The notes below the pieces were generated by a model. The model saw nothing but the letters and a program-made list of their open reading frames with translations, searched no databases and had not been told where the DNA came from. From Bacteroidaceae bacterium (GTDB lineage Bacteria; Bacteroidota; Bacteroidia; Bacteroidales; Bacteroidaceae), in assembly GCA_024398615.1 (NCBI GenBank), contig JAKSIU010000001.1:1-64000 (forward strand): a DNA stretch of 64,000 nt, written 5' to 3'. The position numbers and the translations under genes were made by a program. How positions within the stretch are numbered: position 1 is the stretch's first letter; the number at the start of each line of letters is the position of its first letter. Below, in pieces: positions 1 to 7,813 of this stretch.

Positions 1-53
1 TAGACCTCATCTCAGCCAACTGCTAAAATGGGTGTCCCATTGCGGAAAACAGG

Positions 54-260
54 AAAGAGATGGGCAGAATGCTATTCACTGCCCATCTTTTTTTATGTCA
101 GAACTGTTTCTGAATGAGGTGCGGCCATTTATCAGCCGCCCCGTAATTATCAGCTTTCGTGAAAGGTGATAGTTACGGGACTGAACCGATGCGCAGCATC
201 GGATGTTACGCAGGTGCTTGGGTTAGCTGCTTGCGCAGATTCTGAACTTCGGTTTTGAGT
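54..260. repeat. 207-bp direct repeat, left copy
   Basis: By eye, base-for-base identical to 52055-52261. It contains a strong terminator hairpin, two more nested hairpins (121-139 and 140-179) and the 3' end of a lysis-type coiled-coil gene read on the minus strand. The two copies are about 52 kb apart in the same orientation. The left copy continues further into the coiled-coil gene than the right one. The perfect identity implies a recent duplication, gene conversion or a mobile unit. Confidence 0.93.
59..94 (+). terminator. Bidirectional intrinsic terminator
   Basis: Nine-bp arms GATGGGCAG and CTGCCCATC around an 11-nt loop are followed by seven Ts on the plus strand. The minus-strand side ends in a weaker CTCTTT. 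It would end a plus-strand gene lying before the window, as the second copy at 52060 ends an outer-membrane protein gene. Confidence 0.8.
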
Positions 261-364
261 TGGGCATTCTCCTTACAGAGTTGGTCCACGGAGGTCTTGA
301 GTTCTCCGTTCTCACGGCGGAGGGCCACGACTTCACGATTGACGGTCGTAAGGTCCTCTATCAG
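206..364 (-). pseudogene. 3' fragment of a lysis-cassette coiled-coil gene
   Basis: Read on the minus strand this gives about 52 codons ending at a TAA at 206-208. The peptide has a leucine-heptad pattern (for example ENGELKTSVDQLCKENAQLK) and clearly resembles the C-terminal half of the intact protein at 8341-8664 (ENEELKASVDRLCSENIQLK). No start and no membrane segment remain. The reading frame runs into the ISAzo13 remnant at about 357-365, where TATCAGGCTTCT is shared by both sequences. It is the relic of a second copy of the lysis cassette. Confidence 0.8.
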
Positions 365-688
365 GCTTCTCGTTGTCCATTATCCTCCGTACTGCTCCAA
401 GTTCAATCCCATTGAGCACAGGCTCTTCTCGCAGATAACCCGCAGCTGGAGCGGAGCTCCGCTGATGTCTCTTCAGAATGCCGCACAGCGGGCCGCGATG
501 ACCACTACGAAGACGGGATTTAAAAGTTTTTGTTCACGTTAACTCAAAATCTTATGACATTATGAGGCCGATTGATGAATCATATCAGAAGAGACTCGCA
601 CAGTAGGTCATCTTCGCTCCGGAATTGGGCAAATGGAACTACCTCGTCAAACCGGGCAACTGATGCAACTTATTTTTTTACACATTAC
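357..688 (+). mobile_element. ISAzo13-like insertion sequence remnant (transposase C-terminus)
   Basis: An inverted copy of 50510-50840, about 97% identical by eye. It encodes the transposase C-terminal part with the catalytic Glu context (FNPIEHRLFSQITRSW). It is broken: the 5' part is missing, a frameshift lies at GGATTTAAAAG (about 520-530) where the +1 frame restores family-like sequence, and CAG has become TAG near 602. The frame-corrected stop is at 661-663. The second remnant carries the same frameshift, so both descend from an already damaged copy or from one another. Confidence 0.85.
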
Positions 689-737
689 CAAATGGGGTGT
701 TTTTGGCGATTTTGTTTTTATTTTGTGGTGTAAGGTA

Positions 738-816
738 TTGTTTTATAGGATGATAGTGATTATATTTGTAGTAAGGATTTAGGGTTTTGATACTGTCTGA
801 TTCATACTGATTCAAT
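738..816 (+). promoter_or_regulatory. Promoter and tandem repeat ahead of the phage-type gene cluster
   Basis: TATATTTG at 761-768 matches the Bacteroidota -7 consensus TAnnTTTG. A TTG lies about 20 bp upstream (738-740) at the -33 position. A tandem 10-bp repeat, CTGATTCATA/CTGATTCAAT (797-816), lies in the roughly 100-nt leader and could be an operator or an RNA feature. The first gene starts at 879. The surrounding 690-878 stretch is AT-rich and otherwise empty. Confidence 0.6.
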
Positions 817-878
817 ACGGTTCAAAATTGTTTTCCAACAGTAGTGTTTAATACAGATTACTTAAGATTGCTAATACC

Positions 879-1550
879 ATGAAAGCACATCCTTCGATTG
901 CATTCAACAACTTTTCGGGTACCAGCGGCGAGGTCACTTCAAGGGATACCAAGAACGGGACTGTTCTCAGTGTCAGGGCCAAACATGCGGCCACTGCCAG
1001 CCCGCAGCAGAAATCGGTGCGGGCCATTATGGCCAGGGTTGGACGCAGGTTCAGGTATCTGACTGCGGAACAGGCTGCGGAGTGGAACAGGTTTGCCGCA
1101 CAGCACTATGCAGGTGAGCAGCTGACTGGATGCAATGTGTTTGTGCGGCTGAACTGCAACAGGGCCATGATGGGACTGGAGCTGCTTCTGTGGCCGCCGG
1201 CCGATGTTGTGGGCGTTCCTGATGTCATATTCCAGAAGTGTCTGGTCACTCCCAGTCTGGTGCAGTTCACAGGGATTGAGTTTGCAGGGGACGGGATGAG
1301 GCTGGCTGTGGGCATGAGCAATGCCGTGAGTCCCGGTGTCAGTTACGGCGTGGGCCGTGCGGTGATTCTGGATCCGGATTTCATTCCTACAGCCGGAAGG
1401 GCTGTCATTACTGAGATATGTACTGAGAGGCTTGGCGTGGAGCCGGTTCCAGGACTGAAATACTTTCTTCAGGTGTATTGGATTGACAGGGACACCGGGT
1501 TTGCAGGCAACAAGACTGTCATTGACAGGATCTGTCTGGAGAACATTTAG
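879..1550 (+). CDS. Phage-type paralogue 1 (DUF6266-like architecture)
   Basis: 223 residues, ATG start, no signal peptide. The N-terminal 100 residues follow the pattern of the whole local family: MKxxPSIAFxxxSG, a basic R/K-rich strand, then a helix with LTAEQAAEWNRFA and LTGCNVFVRLN. Similar W-x-x-L-T...AW...TGxNxF signatures occur in phage-associated proteins and resemble DUF6266. That link comes from memory of the pattern, not from a search. It is the first gene of a tandem set with 1635-2327 and 2330-4111 and the most divergent of the three. Its function is unknown; a virion, tail or adhesin-like structural role is a guess from the neighbouring lysis genes. Confidence 0.75.
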   Translation: MKAHPSIAFNNFSGTSGEVTSRDTKNGTVLSVRAKHAATASPQQKSVRAIMARVGRRFRYLTAEQAAEWNRFAAQHYAGEQLTGCNVFVRLNCNRAMMGLELLLWPPADVVGVPDVIFQKCLVTPSLVQFTGIEFAGDGMRLAVGMSNAVSPGVSYGVGRAVILDPDFIPTAGRAVITEICTERLGVEPVPGLKYFLQVYWIDRDTGFAGNKTVIDRICLENI

Positions 1551-1634
1551 GGATGGCTCATTTTTTTTCTTTGATGTTTCTATTTGTTTCATTCTTATTT
1601 CACTTTTTGTTTAACCACTTAATTTCTTAGCACT

Positions 1635-2327
1635 ATGAAGTACACTCCTTCAATTGCATTCGATGAGATGAGCGGAAGCGCCAAGGGCGTTACCGCTGCC
1701 AAGGCGCGCGGACGCAAGTATCTGCGCAACAGAGGGTACGGCGGCAAGACCGGTACCAGTTCACAGGCTGGCGTGAAGTCTATCTTCAAGCAGCTGTCAC
1801 AGGGTTGGAAGAACCTGACCGCACAGCAGATCCAGGCATGGAACAATCTGGCTCAGAGCCAGGCTGGACGCAGTGTTCTGGGCACCAATGCCAAGATTTC
1901 AGGACTGAACCTGTACCAGAGACTGAACTTCTGGGTTATCAAGTGCGGCGGTTCTGCTATGAGCAACCCGCCTGTTCTGGGCGGCGTGGACGCTCCTGCT
2001 GACGCTACGGTTGTGCTGAGCGCATCGGCTTTCACGCTGACACTGGCCAGCGTGCCTTCAAGCGTGACCAACCTGAAGATGGTGATTATGGCATCAAAGC
2101 CACAGAGCGCAGGCATTAGCCAGGCTTACGACAAGGCTGCCGGTGTGGGCAGTCCCGTGTCTGTTGTGAACACCGCCATCAGCCTGAAGTCTGACTATGA
2201 GGCCAAGTATGGCTCGGTGACTCAGGCCGCACCGAAGGTTTTCATGAAGTATTTCTTTGTGAACACCGTGACAGGTGAGAAGAGCGCGGAGAGACTTGTT
2301 GAAGCGAGACTTGCTGTAGGCTCCTGA
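1635..2327 (+). CDS. Phage-type paralogue 2 (DUF6266-like architecture)
   Basis: 230 residues, ATG start, 84 bp after paralogue 1. The N-terminus (MKYTPSIAFDEMSGSAKGVT) and the helix WKNLTAQQIQAWNNLAQ...LGTNAKISGLNLYQRLNFW show the family signature. The C-terminal half is a predicted beta-rich domain ending in KVFMKYFFVNTVTGEKS, which is also present in paralogue 3 (PRVIMRYFLVDSETGEKS). It lacks B repeats. It is separated by only 2 bp from the next gene, so the two are probably co-translated. Residues 1-220 of paralogue 3 are the nearest relative, which points to tandem duplication. Confidence 0.8.
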   Translation: MKYTPSIAFDEMSGSAKGVTAAKARGRKYLRNRGYGGKTGTSSQAGVKSIFKQLSQGWKNLTAQQIQAWNNLAQSQAGRSVLGTNAKISGLNLYQRLNFWVIKCGGSAMSNPPVLGGVDAPADATVVLSASAFTLTLASVPSSVTNLKMVIMASKPQSAGISQAYDKAAGVGSPVSVVNTAISLKSDYEAKYGSVTQAAPKVFMKYFFVNTVTGEKSAERLVEARLAVGS

Positions 2328-2329
2328 TT

Positions 2330-4111
2330 ATGAGGTACAAGACTAGTATTGCGTTCCAGGAGCTGAACGGTAGTGCCAAAGGCGTGACTGCAAGCAGGAA
2401 CGCCAGCGGCACTTATCTGCAGTCCAGAAGCAGGGGCGGAAGAAGGGGCGCATCGGACGGTCAGAGCGAGGTGCGCGCACTGTTCCACCAGCTGCAGAAG
2501 AGCTGGAAGGAACTGAAGGAGGATGAGCGCAGGCTGTGGCAGACGGCCGCCGAGAGCGCACAGGGCCGCAGGGTGCTGGGGCAGAGTGCGAAGCTGACGG
2601 GCGGCAACCTGTACCTGAGGCTGAACTTCTGGGTTGTGAGGCTTGGCGGCAGTGCGCTGACTGAACCTCCGATGTTGTGCGGCGTTGAGAGTCCGGCAGA
2701 TGCACAGCTGTTCGTCACTGGTGACGGCATTAGCCTGGAACTGGACCACGCCCCTGAGTTGGGCGGTCTGAAGCTGGTGGTGATGGCCATCGGGCCGCAG
2801 TCCATGGGCGCGGTGAAGCCTGCAGGCAAGGGTGCCATGCTGGGTGATGCCAAGGATGCCGATGATGAGGCGTTTGACCTGACGGATGAGTATGTGGCTA
2901 AGTACGGTTCTGTGACTGAAGGGATGCCGCGTGTGATTATGAGGTATTTCCTTGTGGACTCTGAAACGGGCGAGAAGTCGCTGGAGAAGACCGTCTGCGG
3001 TATTCTGAGTGCCGGACCGGGCACCAGGTACACGCTCACTACAGGAGTGGATGACGCGGATCACGGAAGTGTTTCGCCCGCTGCAGGTGAGCACGAGTAT
3101 AATGCAGGCGCACAGGTGACTGTGGAGGCTACTGCTGCCGAGGGCTATGCCTTTGACAGCTGGAGTGACGGCAGCACTGAGAACCCCAAGACTGTGGTGA
3201 TGAACGCTGACCTGACGCTGACGGCGCAGTTTGTTGTGGATATGCGCCATACGGTGACTGTTGTGGCCAGTCCTACGGCTGGAGGCACGGTTAGCGGTGG
3301 AGGCAGCTACAACCACGGTGACACTGCCACGCTGAAGGCTGTTGCAGACCGCAGGTATGATTTCATTGGCTGGGCAGATGACGAGACTGCAGGTGCCACC
3401 AGGACGGTTACCGTTGACGCCGATGCCAGCTATACGGCACTGTTCCGGCTGAGAGAGAGCACCCACAAGCTGATGCTGCACACCAACCTTGAAACTGCCG
3501 GAACGACCATTCCCGAACCTGACGTAGAGAAGGAGTACAATGACGGAGATGAGGATGAGATTGAGGCTTATCCGGCCAGCGACTACCACTTTGTGAAGTG
3601 GAGCGACGGCAACACCAGCAATCCCCGTATGATGGTCTATGACCACGATGTGGAGCTGACCGCCATCATGGAGAGCGAGTTCGAGGCCAACGTCGGGGCT
3701 GAGGTGTTCCCGGCCAACAGCGGTGATGTTACAGGAACCGGCTCTTATCCGGTTGGCCGCAAGGTGACTGTGACTGCCGAACCTGAAGATGAGTTCATAT
3801 TCGACCACTGGGAGGATGACGAGACTGCCGGAGCCACCAGGGAGTTCTACCTTGGTGAGGACGGAGTCAACCTGAAGGCCTACTTTGTGTCAGAGTATGA
3901 GGCAGTGATCAGCGCCGAATGCAGTCCTGAGGACGGAGGCAGCGTTTCCGGCACCGGCACATTCAACATTGGCAAGCAGATAACTCTGGAGGCCATTGCT
4001 GAGGACGGCTACGAGTTCGACCACTGGGAAGACGATGACGAGGCTCCTGCAAGGAGGACCGTCACCGTGGAGGAGGACACCTGCTTTACTGCGGTGTTCA
4101 GGGAGCTGTAA
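2330..4111 (+). CDS. Phage-type paralogue 3 with five InlB-type B repeats
   Basis: 593 residues, ATG start. Residues 1-225 match paralogue 2 (MRYKTSIAFQELNGSAKGVT, WKELKEDERRLWQTAAE, GGNLYLRLNFW, RYFLVDSETGEKS). Residues from about 232 to the end are five imperfect repeats of 70-75 residues with the InlB B-repeat/Flg_new signature: GG.VSG.G.Y..G..V.L.A....GY.F..W.DD...RTVTV.....TA.F. Such repeats are usually surface-exposed spacers in adhesins. No signal peptide or anchoring signal is seen, which is odd for a surface protein. Together with the lysis cassette this suggests release by lysis or assembly into a particle. The gene ends in front of a terminator at 4144. Confidence 0.8.
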   Translation: MRYKTSIAFQELNGSAKGVTASRNASGTYLQSRSRGGRRGASDGQSEVRALFHQLQKSWKELKEDERRLWQTAAESAQGRRVLGQSAKLTGGNLYLRLNFWVVRLGGSALTEPPMLCGVESPADAQLFVTGDGISLELDHAPELGGLKLVVMAIGPQSMGAVKPAGKGAMLGDAKDADDEAFDLTDEYVAKYGSVTEGMPRVIMRYFLVDSETGEKSLEKTVCGILSAGPGTRYTLTTGVDDADHGSVSPAAGEHEYNAGAQVTVEATAAEGYAFDSWSDGSTENPKTVVMNADLTLTAQFVVDMRHTVTVVASPTAGGTVSGGGSYNHGDTATLKAVADRRYDFIGWADDETAGATRTVTVDADASYTALFRLRESTHKLMLHTNLETAGTTIPEPDVEKEYNDGDEDEIEAYPASDYHFVKWSDGNTSNPRMMVYDHDVELTAIMESEFEANVGAEVFPANSGDVTGTGSYPVGRKVTVTAEPEDEFIFDHWEDDETAGATREFYLGEDGVNLKAYFVSEYEAVISAECSPEDGGSVSGTGTFNIGKQITLEAIAEDGYEFDHWEDDDEAPARRTVTVEEDTCFTAVFREL

Positions 4112-4143
4112 CGGCATTTATCTGAATCTGTTCCTATAAGACT

Positions 4144-4184
4144 GGCGGCTGTACCTGTTATTGGTGCAGCCGCCGGTTGTTTTT
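4144..4184 (+). terminator. Terminator between convergent paralogues
   Basis: GGCGGCTG...CAGCCGCC with extra ACC/GGT pairing forms a strong hairpin followed by a T-rich run (GGTTGTTTTT). It ends the 879-4111 cluster before the convergent gene at 4196. Confidence 0.75.
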
Positions 4185-4195
4185 GCCGGTTACAA

Positions 4196-4942
4196 CTAAT
4201 ATGCTGTCAGCAGGCTGTGTCCTGTCCAGAACAGCTTGCGGTACCCGGTCACACGGTCTATCATGAAGAACTTTGAGTACATGTTACAATCGGGGCCATC
4301 AATATTCCAGATACTCCGATACCTGTCCAATGTGAACAGTACGGTCATAAGGTACATTCCCTGCTCTGAATCTTCATGAAGCGTTCGGACCTGCTGCGTC
4401 ACGGACAGGAAGCTGCGCATGAGACCTGAGTTTTTTCCCTGGCACTTGTCAGCCAGTTGTATGCGCGCTGCCACCCGGAACCGGGTCGGCGGCGTTGCCG
4501 TTTTCATGAGAACAGTACAGTTCAGCTGCATGTCTTTGCCATTTATGACAGTTGCCGCTACCGATTGGACTGTTGCCACAGGGAACTGCTGGTATGACTG
4601 CGGATGAGGGACGTGTTCGTTTCCCAACTGTGCAAATCCATGGTAGGCACTGACAAAGAGGTTGTGACCGGTGATGTGGTGGTCCTCTGTATATGGAGGA
4701 CGGCTGGACGGCGCTTTCTTTGCGTAGGCATTCCATTGCTGCTGTTCCTGTGAGGTGATTGTACGCCAGGCGGCAAGGGCTCTACGGTGAATGTCAAGCT
4801 GGTGCAGCTGTCCAGGTGTTCCTGGGAATACTGGCCTTGGTCTGGTACGCCAGTAGCAGCGTTCGTCTATGTGGAAGAAGGTGACGTTTCCTATTGATGA
4901 CCAGCAGTCGGCGAAACGTAGGTTTGGTATGTATCTAGGCAT
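4196..4942 (-). CDS. Phage-type paralogue 4, opposite strand
   Basis: 248 residues, ATG start at 4942. It carries the same family signature in diverged form: MPRYIPNLRFADCWSSIGNV, then WRTITSQEQQQWNAYAKKA and HHITGHNLFVSAYHGFAQLG. A C-terminal block again ends with a YSKFFMIDRVTGYRK motif. No signal peptide or repeats. It faces the three-gene cluster and has its own promoter, so it may be expressed differently. Function unknown. Confidence 0.72.
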   Translation of the reverse strand: MPRYIPNLRFADCWSSIGNVTFFHIDERCYWRTRPRPVFPGTPGQLHQLDIHRRALAAWRTITSQEQQQWNAYAKKAPSSRPPYTEDHHITGHNLFVSAYHGFAQLGNEHVPHPQSYQQFPVATVQSVAATVINGKDMQLNCTVLMKTATPPTRFRVAARIQLADKCQGKNSGLMRSFLSVTQQVRTLHEDSEQGMYLMTVLFTLDRYRSIWNIDGPDCNMYSKFFMIDRVTGYRKLFWTGHSLLTAY

Positions 4943-4967
4943 GGCATGTGGATTTTGTTATTGCGTA

Positions 4968-4975
4968 CGAAGATA
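4968..4975 (-). promoter_or_regulatory. -7 promoter box for paralogue 4
   Basis: TATCTTCG on the minus strand differs at one base from TAnnTTTG. It lies 25 bp upstream of the ATG at 4942. No convincing -33 element is seen. Confidence 0.45.
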
Positions 4976-5459
4976 GTCAATTTCAGGCAGATGGCATCTG
5001 TGTTGCAGGTGGTGTACTGGCGTGATGTCCACTGGGCAACTCTTCCTCACATCCGATACGGAAAGTGATGTTATGTGGTTTTCATATGACGGTCTTTTGT
5101 TCAGTTTGTCATCTGCGGAACGGTTGGTTCCGGCGGGACGGACGATGCCTGCGACCTGCAGGATGTTGGTGCGCTGCAGGCCGGGGCTGGCTGCGGAGTG
5201 CGGATGGCGGAACCCGCAACGGAGCGGCAGCGAAGCTGCAACGAAGTGGAAGCGTAGCGGCAGCACAGTGGAGGGTGCAGACTCCGGCACGGAGCAGACA
5301 GGCACGACCGGTCAAAGCGTGCTGCTGTTCCTGATACGCAGTCAGTGAGGGCTTGCTGACTTTTGACTGTAGTGAAGTGTAACTACATGGAGCGCAGCGG
5401 AATATAGTGGAACGGAACGGAGGCAAATGTCTGCAAGACCGGGAACGCCGCAGTACCCA

Positions 5460-5563
5460 GAACGTTCCTATCTGCAGGATGGAGGATGTCTGATGATTGG
5501 AATGATGACCGTAGAGGACGAAGTCCTCGGAGGTCAGCATCCCGGTCAGCAGACTTCCGGACA
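5460..5563. repeat. Diverged ~100-bp unit, copy 1
   Basis: It contains CTGCAGGATGGAGGATGTC, a perfect hairpin GAGGAC-GAA-GTCCTC at 5514-5528 and CAGACTTCCGGACA at its end. It aligns with 6008-6106 over its length with several differences. The hairpin arms are kept in both copies although the internal bases differ. Confidence 0.6.
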
Positions 5564-6007
5564 AGGTTTCACTGCGCCCACACGCAGGTGCGGACCATTT
5601 TTGTGCCAGCAGCCGGATGGTGGAGGACCGCCGCAGGATGTTTCCGATACGCACTGCTGTAGGGATTGCAGTGGGCTGCGTTCCGTGTGAACGTAGGACA
5701 GCGCGCAGTGGAGGTTGGAACGCAAGAGCAGCGGAGGAATGGAGCATAGCGGGCAGAAGTGGAATGACGGTGGGACAGACAGCCACGGGTGCGGGTAACA
5801 ATGCAGGTGTGTTTCAATGCGGCAGGCGCGGGGGTATTCAGATGCACGGTTATGGGATGCAAGTGGCCGTCCGTCTCTCCGGCATGGAACGGATGAACGC
5901 CATGCGGAGTGGAGCCGATGCTCTGGAGTGGAAACCGTAACGGAGAGCCGTCCGCAGAGAGCAGGAATGCTGCCGACTGCAAGCCCGGTCAAAGCGGACA
6001 GAACCGT

Positions 6008-6106
6008 GAATGTCCCTATACTGCAGAATGCAGGATGTCTGATGTGACGGGCACCCTGGAGGGCGTCAGCCTCGGAAGGGTGAACGGCATTTCAGACTTC
6101 CGGACA
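6008..6106. repeat. Diverged ~100-bp unit, copy 2
   Basis: It contains ACTGCAGAATGCAGGATGTC, a hairpin GAGG(G)C-GTCA-GCCTC at 6059-6073 and CAGACTTCCGGACA at its end. It is the partner of the unit at 5460-5563. Confidence 0.6.
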
Positions 6107-6165
6107 CAGTTGCAGGAAGCTTACAGATGGATTGCAGGGAGAATGTGGAATGACTGGAATCTGTT

Positions 6166-6381
6166 TCAGGAATTTGAGTCTTCTGGATTGTTCTTGTCCA
6201 GCTTCTTTTGGAATAGTATCACCAGAAGCATGCACAATGAGCCAAAGCACATAATGATTATTCCCACATGCCCGAGTGTTGGGTGATTATGTCCGAACAT
6301 TTCGATAAACGATAATACCACACCTACCGTAAATATTGTTTGTGCAATGAGGAGCAACGTGATGAATGTCTTTTTGCTCAT
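6166..6381 (-). CDS. Small two-helix membrane protein
   Basis: 71 residues starting MSKKTFITLLLIAQTIFTVG. Two hydrophobic helices (about residues 5-27 and 42-61) are separated by a short hydrophilic loop and followed by a charged tail QKKLDKNNPEDSNS. An upstream in-frame extension exists but runs through a tandem repeat and past the promoter, so the start at 6381 is preferred. A promoter-like pair lies at 6408-6438. It could be a holin-like or regulatory membrane peptide, but the family is not recognised. Confidence 0.6.
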   Translation of the reverse strand: MSKKTFITLLLIAQTIFTVGVVLSFIEMFGHNHPTLGHVGIIIMCFGSLCMLLVILFQKKLDKNNPEDSNS

Positions 6382-6407
6382 GTTGAGGGATTGTTGTTTA
6401 TTCGATG

Positions 6408-6438
6408 CAAATAAACAATGAATTTGCGAAGTTTCAAA
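6408..6438 (-). promoter_or_regulatory. Promoter of the small membrane gene
   Basis: On the minus strand, TTTG (6435-6438), a 19-bp spacer and TTTATTTG (6408-6415) approximate the Bacteroidota -33/-7 promoter. It is followed by a leader of about 25 nt and the ATG at 6381. Confidence 0.55.
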
Positions 6439-6448
6439 TAAACGGCAG

Positions 6449-6598
6449 AACGAAAGCTGAAAGACAACCTGAAGAAGGCTGGAAAACAGTTGGAAGAAGG
6501 CTGGAAAACAACCGGACGAAGGCTGAAAACAACCGGACGAAGGCTGAAAAGCAACCGGACGAAGGCTGAAAAGCAACCGGACGAGGGCTGGAAGGGTT
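6449..6598. repeat. 22-bp tandem repeat, about 6.5 copies
   Basis: Units such as GACGAAGGCTGAAAAGCAACCG run head to tail; the two most similar adjacent units are identical and the outer ones are diverged. The array lies directly upstream of the small membrane gene promoter. One unit is 21 bp, so the frame is not kept across the array, which argues against coding. Confidence 0.85.
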
Positions 6599-6908
6599 TG
6601 GCGATAGCCAAACTAAAATTAAGGTTGAGCAGCGGGACGTCAGGAGGCTATGCCGACGGTCCCGCTGGTCTTACCTACAACTGACGGGCGTAATTTATTG
6701 TAGGGAGGCTCTGCCTACCGGAAAGAAATTACGGGCGGCAGTTGCCAGCGACCGCCCCGCGGTTGCGCCTGACAGCCGATGACGTGTGCCCTGTGGAGGA
6801 CTTCCTTTTGTAGAGATGTGGCTGGGCACACGGCATTGGATGGCAGGGGCACGCAAGTGCGAACCATACTTTAAAAAAATGCTTCCAAACCGCTGATATG
6901 TAGGTATT

Positions 6909-6984
6909 TAACATAATGGCGATTATGCCCGCAGAGAGGAGCGCGCGACGACCGGAGGGCATAATCCAGCATGACATTATGTTA
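6909..6984. repeat. Two-stem hairpin with GAGAGGAG loop
   Basis: Outer arms TAACATAATG (6909-6918) and CATTATGTTA (6975-6984) enclose inner arms GATTATGCCC (6921-6930) and GGGCATAATC (6957-6966), all perfect. The apical region contains GAGAGGAG. The same motif occurs in the loop of the hairpin at 7130-7190, which has an unrelated stem. Confidence 0.8.
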
Positions 6985-7129
6985 CATACCGGAACAGTCC
7001 GCACTGACGTTCCTGTCCGTACTGACAAGCCCGAGCGTGAACGTAATTCATGATAATTGCCGGATGGGACACATGCCGGACGGGACACGTGCCGCATGGG
7101 TTTGGCTGAAGGCCAAACTTAAACGATGA

Positions 7130-7190
7130 GTGCGCAAGGCCGAGAGGAGACGGGCCGGGCACGTTGACCGGCACGGCGGTCCTTGCGCAC
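7130..7190. repeat. Hairpin with GAGAGGAG loop
   Basis: Ten-bp arms GTGCGCAAGG (7130-7139) and CCTTGCGCAC (7181-7190) pair perfectly. The loop begins CCGAGAGGAGACGGG and contains further GC-rich inverted bases. It has a counterpart at 6909-6984. Confidence 0.75.
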
Positions 7191-7613
7191 ACCTTCTGAT
7201 GCAATATTGGGACTATGCTGATGCTACGCTGGAGCTGGATTGATGTTACGCTTGACAGGTGGGACGGATGGCTGCTATTTGCAGGATGGTGGTGCTGATG
7301 GGCGCTGCGCTTCCTATCTGCACTACGGCTGCTCCGGGAAAGGACGGCTGGTCTGGACGGACCATGCGTACTGACGTTGCACGGTGTGACAAGGCTGGCG
7401 GTCCGTCCAGGGCTGCCGGCCTTGGGTTAAACAATCCAGACAGCAGCCTTGAACAGTTGCACATCTGCTGTTTATTGCACATCTGCTGTGAGTCTGATAA
7501 AGATTGCGAACTTGAGCTGCTGGCTGCTACCTATATGGGGCGGGGCCGTAGAGCCCACAACACGCAGGTTCTAAGCATTTCATTGTACCGCACAAGAATA
7601 TTGGTACTATCGG

Positions 7614-7813
7614 CATCGGCCAGTACTGGAGAATAATAAGCGTGAATGCATCGGCCCGGATGGTCACATCGGACATTAGAAATATCTCCGTCATCGGCCG
7701 GACATCTGTACGCATCGGCCAAAAAGAACTGAAGCATGACATCGGTCTCCTCCAGGGTCGCCTTTCCGGCGATTTATTGCGCGTGTCAGGCCTGCGAATT
7801 GTAGTCATCGGCC
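7614..7813. repeat. Cluster of CATCGGCC octamers
   Basis: Exact CATCGGCC occurs at 7614, 7649, 7692, 7713 and 7806, with CATCGGAC at 7667 and CATCGGTC at 7740, all in one orientation within 200 bp of non-coding DNA. Spacing is irregular at 18-66 bp. The octamer is also common in genes here, where the reverse complement encodes Ala-Asp, so part of the enrichment may be genome-wide. Confidence 0.65.

Larger units (their letters stand above)
4976..6165. other. Gene-less, hairpin- and repeat-rich tract
   Basis: No reading frame on either strand has a recognisable family or is convincing here. The sequence holds many short purine-rich repeats and hairpins with GAA triloops, for example GCAGC-GAA-GCTGC (5226-5238) and GAGGAC-GAA-GTCCTC (5514-5528). 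Two diverged copies of a unit of about 100 bp lie at 5460-5563 and 6008-6106. Both share CTGCAG...AGGATGTCTGATG, a GAGG/CCTC hairpin and CAGACTTCCGGACA. It may be a structured RNA or degenerate repeat DNA. Confidence 0.55.

Noticed and set aside
2222..3808. 528-codon open frame on the minus strand
   Set aside because: It is antisense to the InlB-repeat gene. Its protein is rich in His/Arg/Pro with no family pattern, while the plus-strand frame has a clear repeated domain structure.
4958..5992. Several open frames of 80-230 codons on both strands in the structured tract
   Set aside because: They overlap one another in different frames, show no motif, signal or membrane pattern and have shadow-like compositions. 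The tract is better explained by repeats and hairpins.
7259..7636. 125-codon plus-strand frame between the repeats and the lysis operon
   Set aside because: It starts within low-quality GC-rich sequence, includes a short direct repeat (CACATCTGCTG) and resembles no protein. It is convergent with and close to the real operon.
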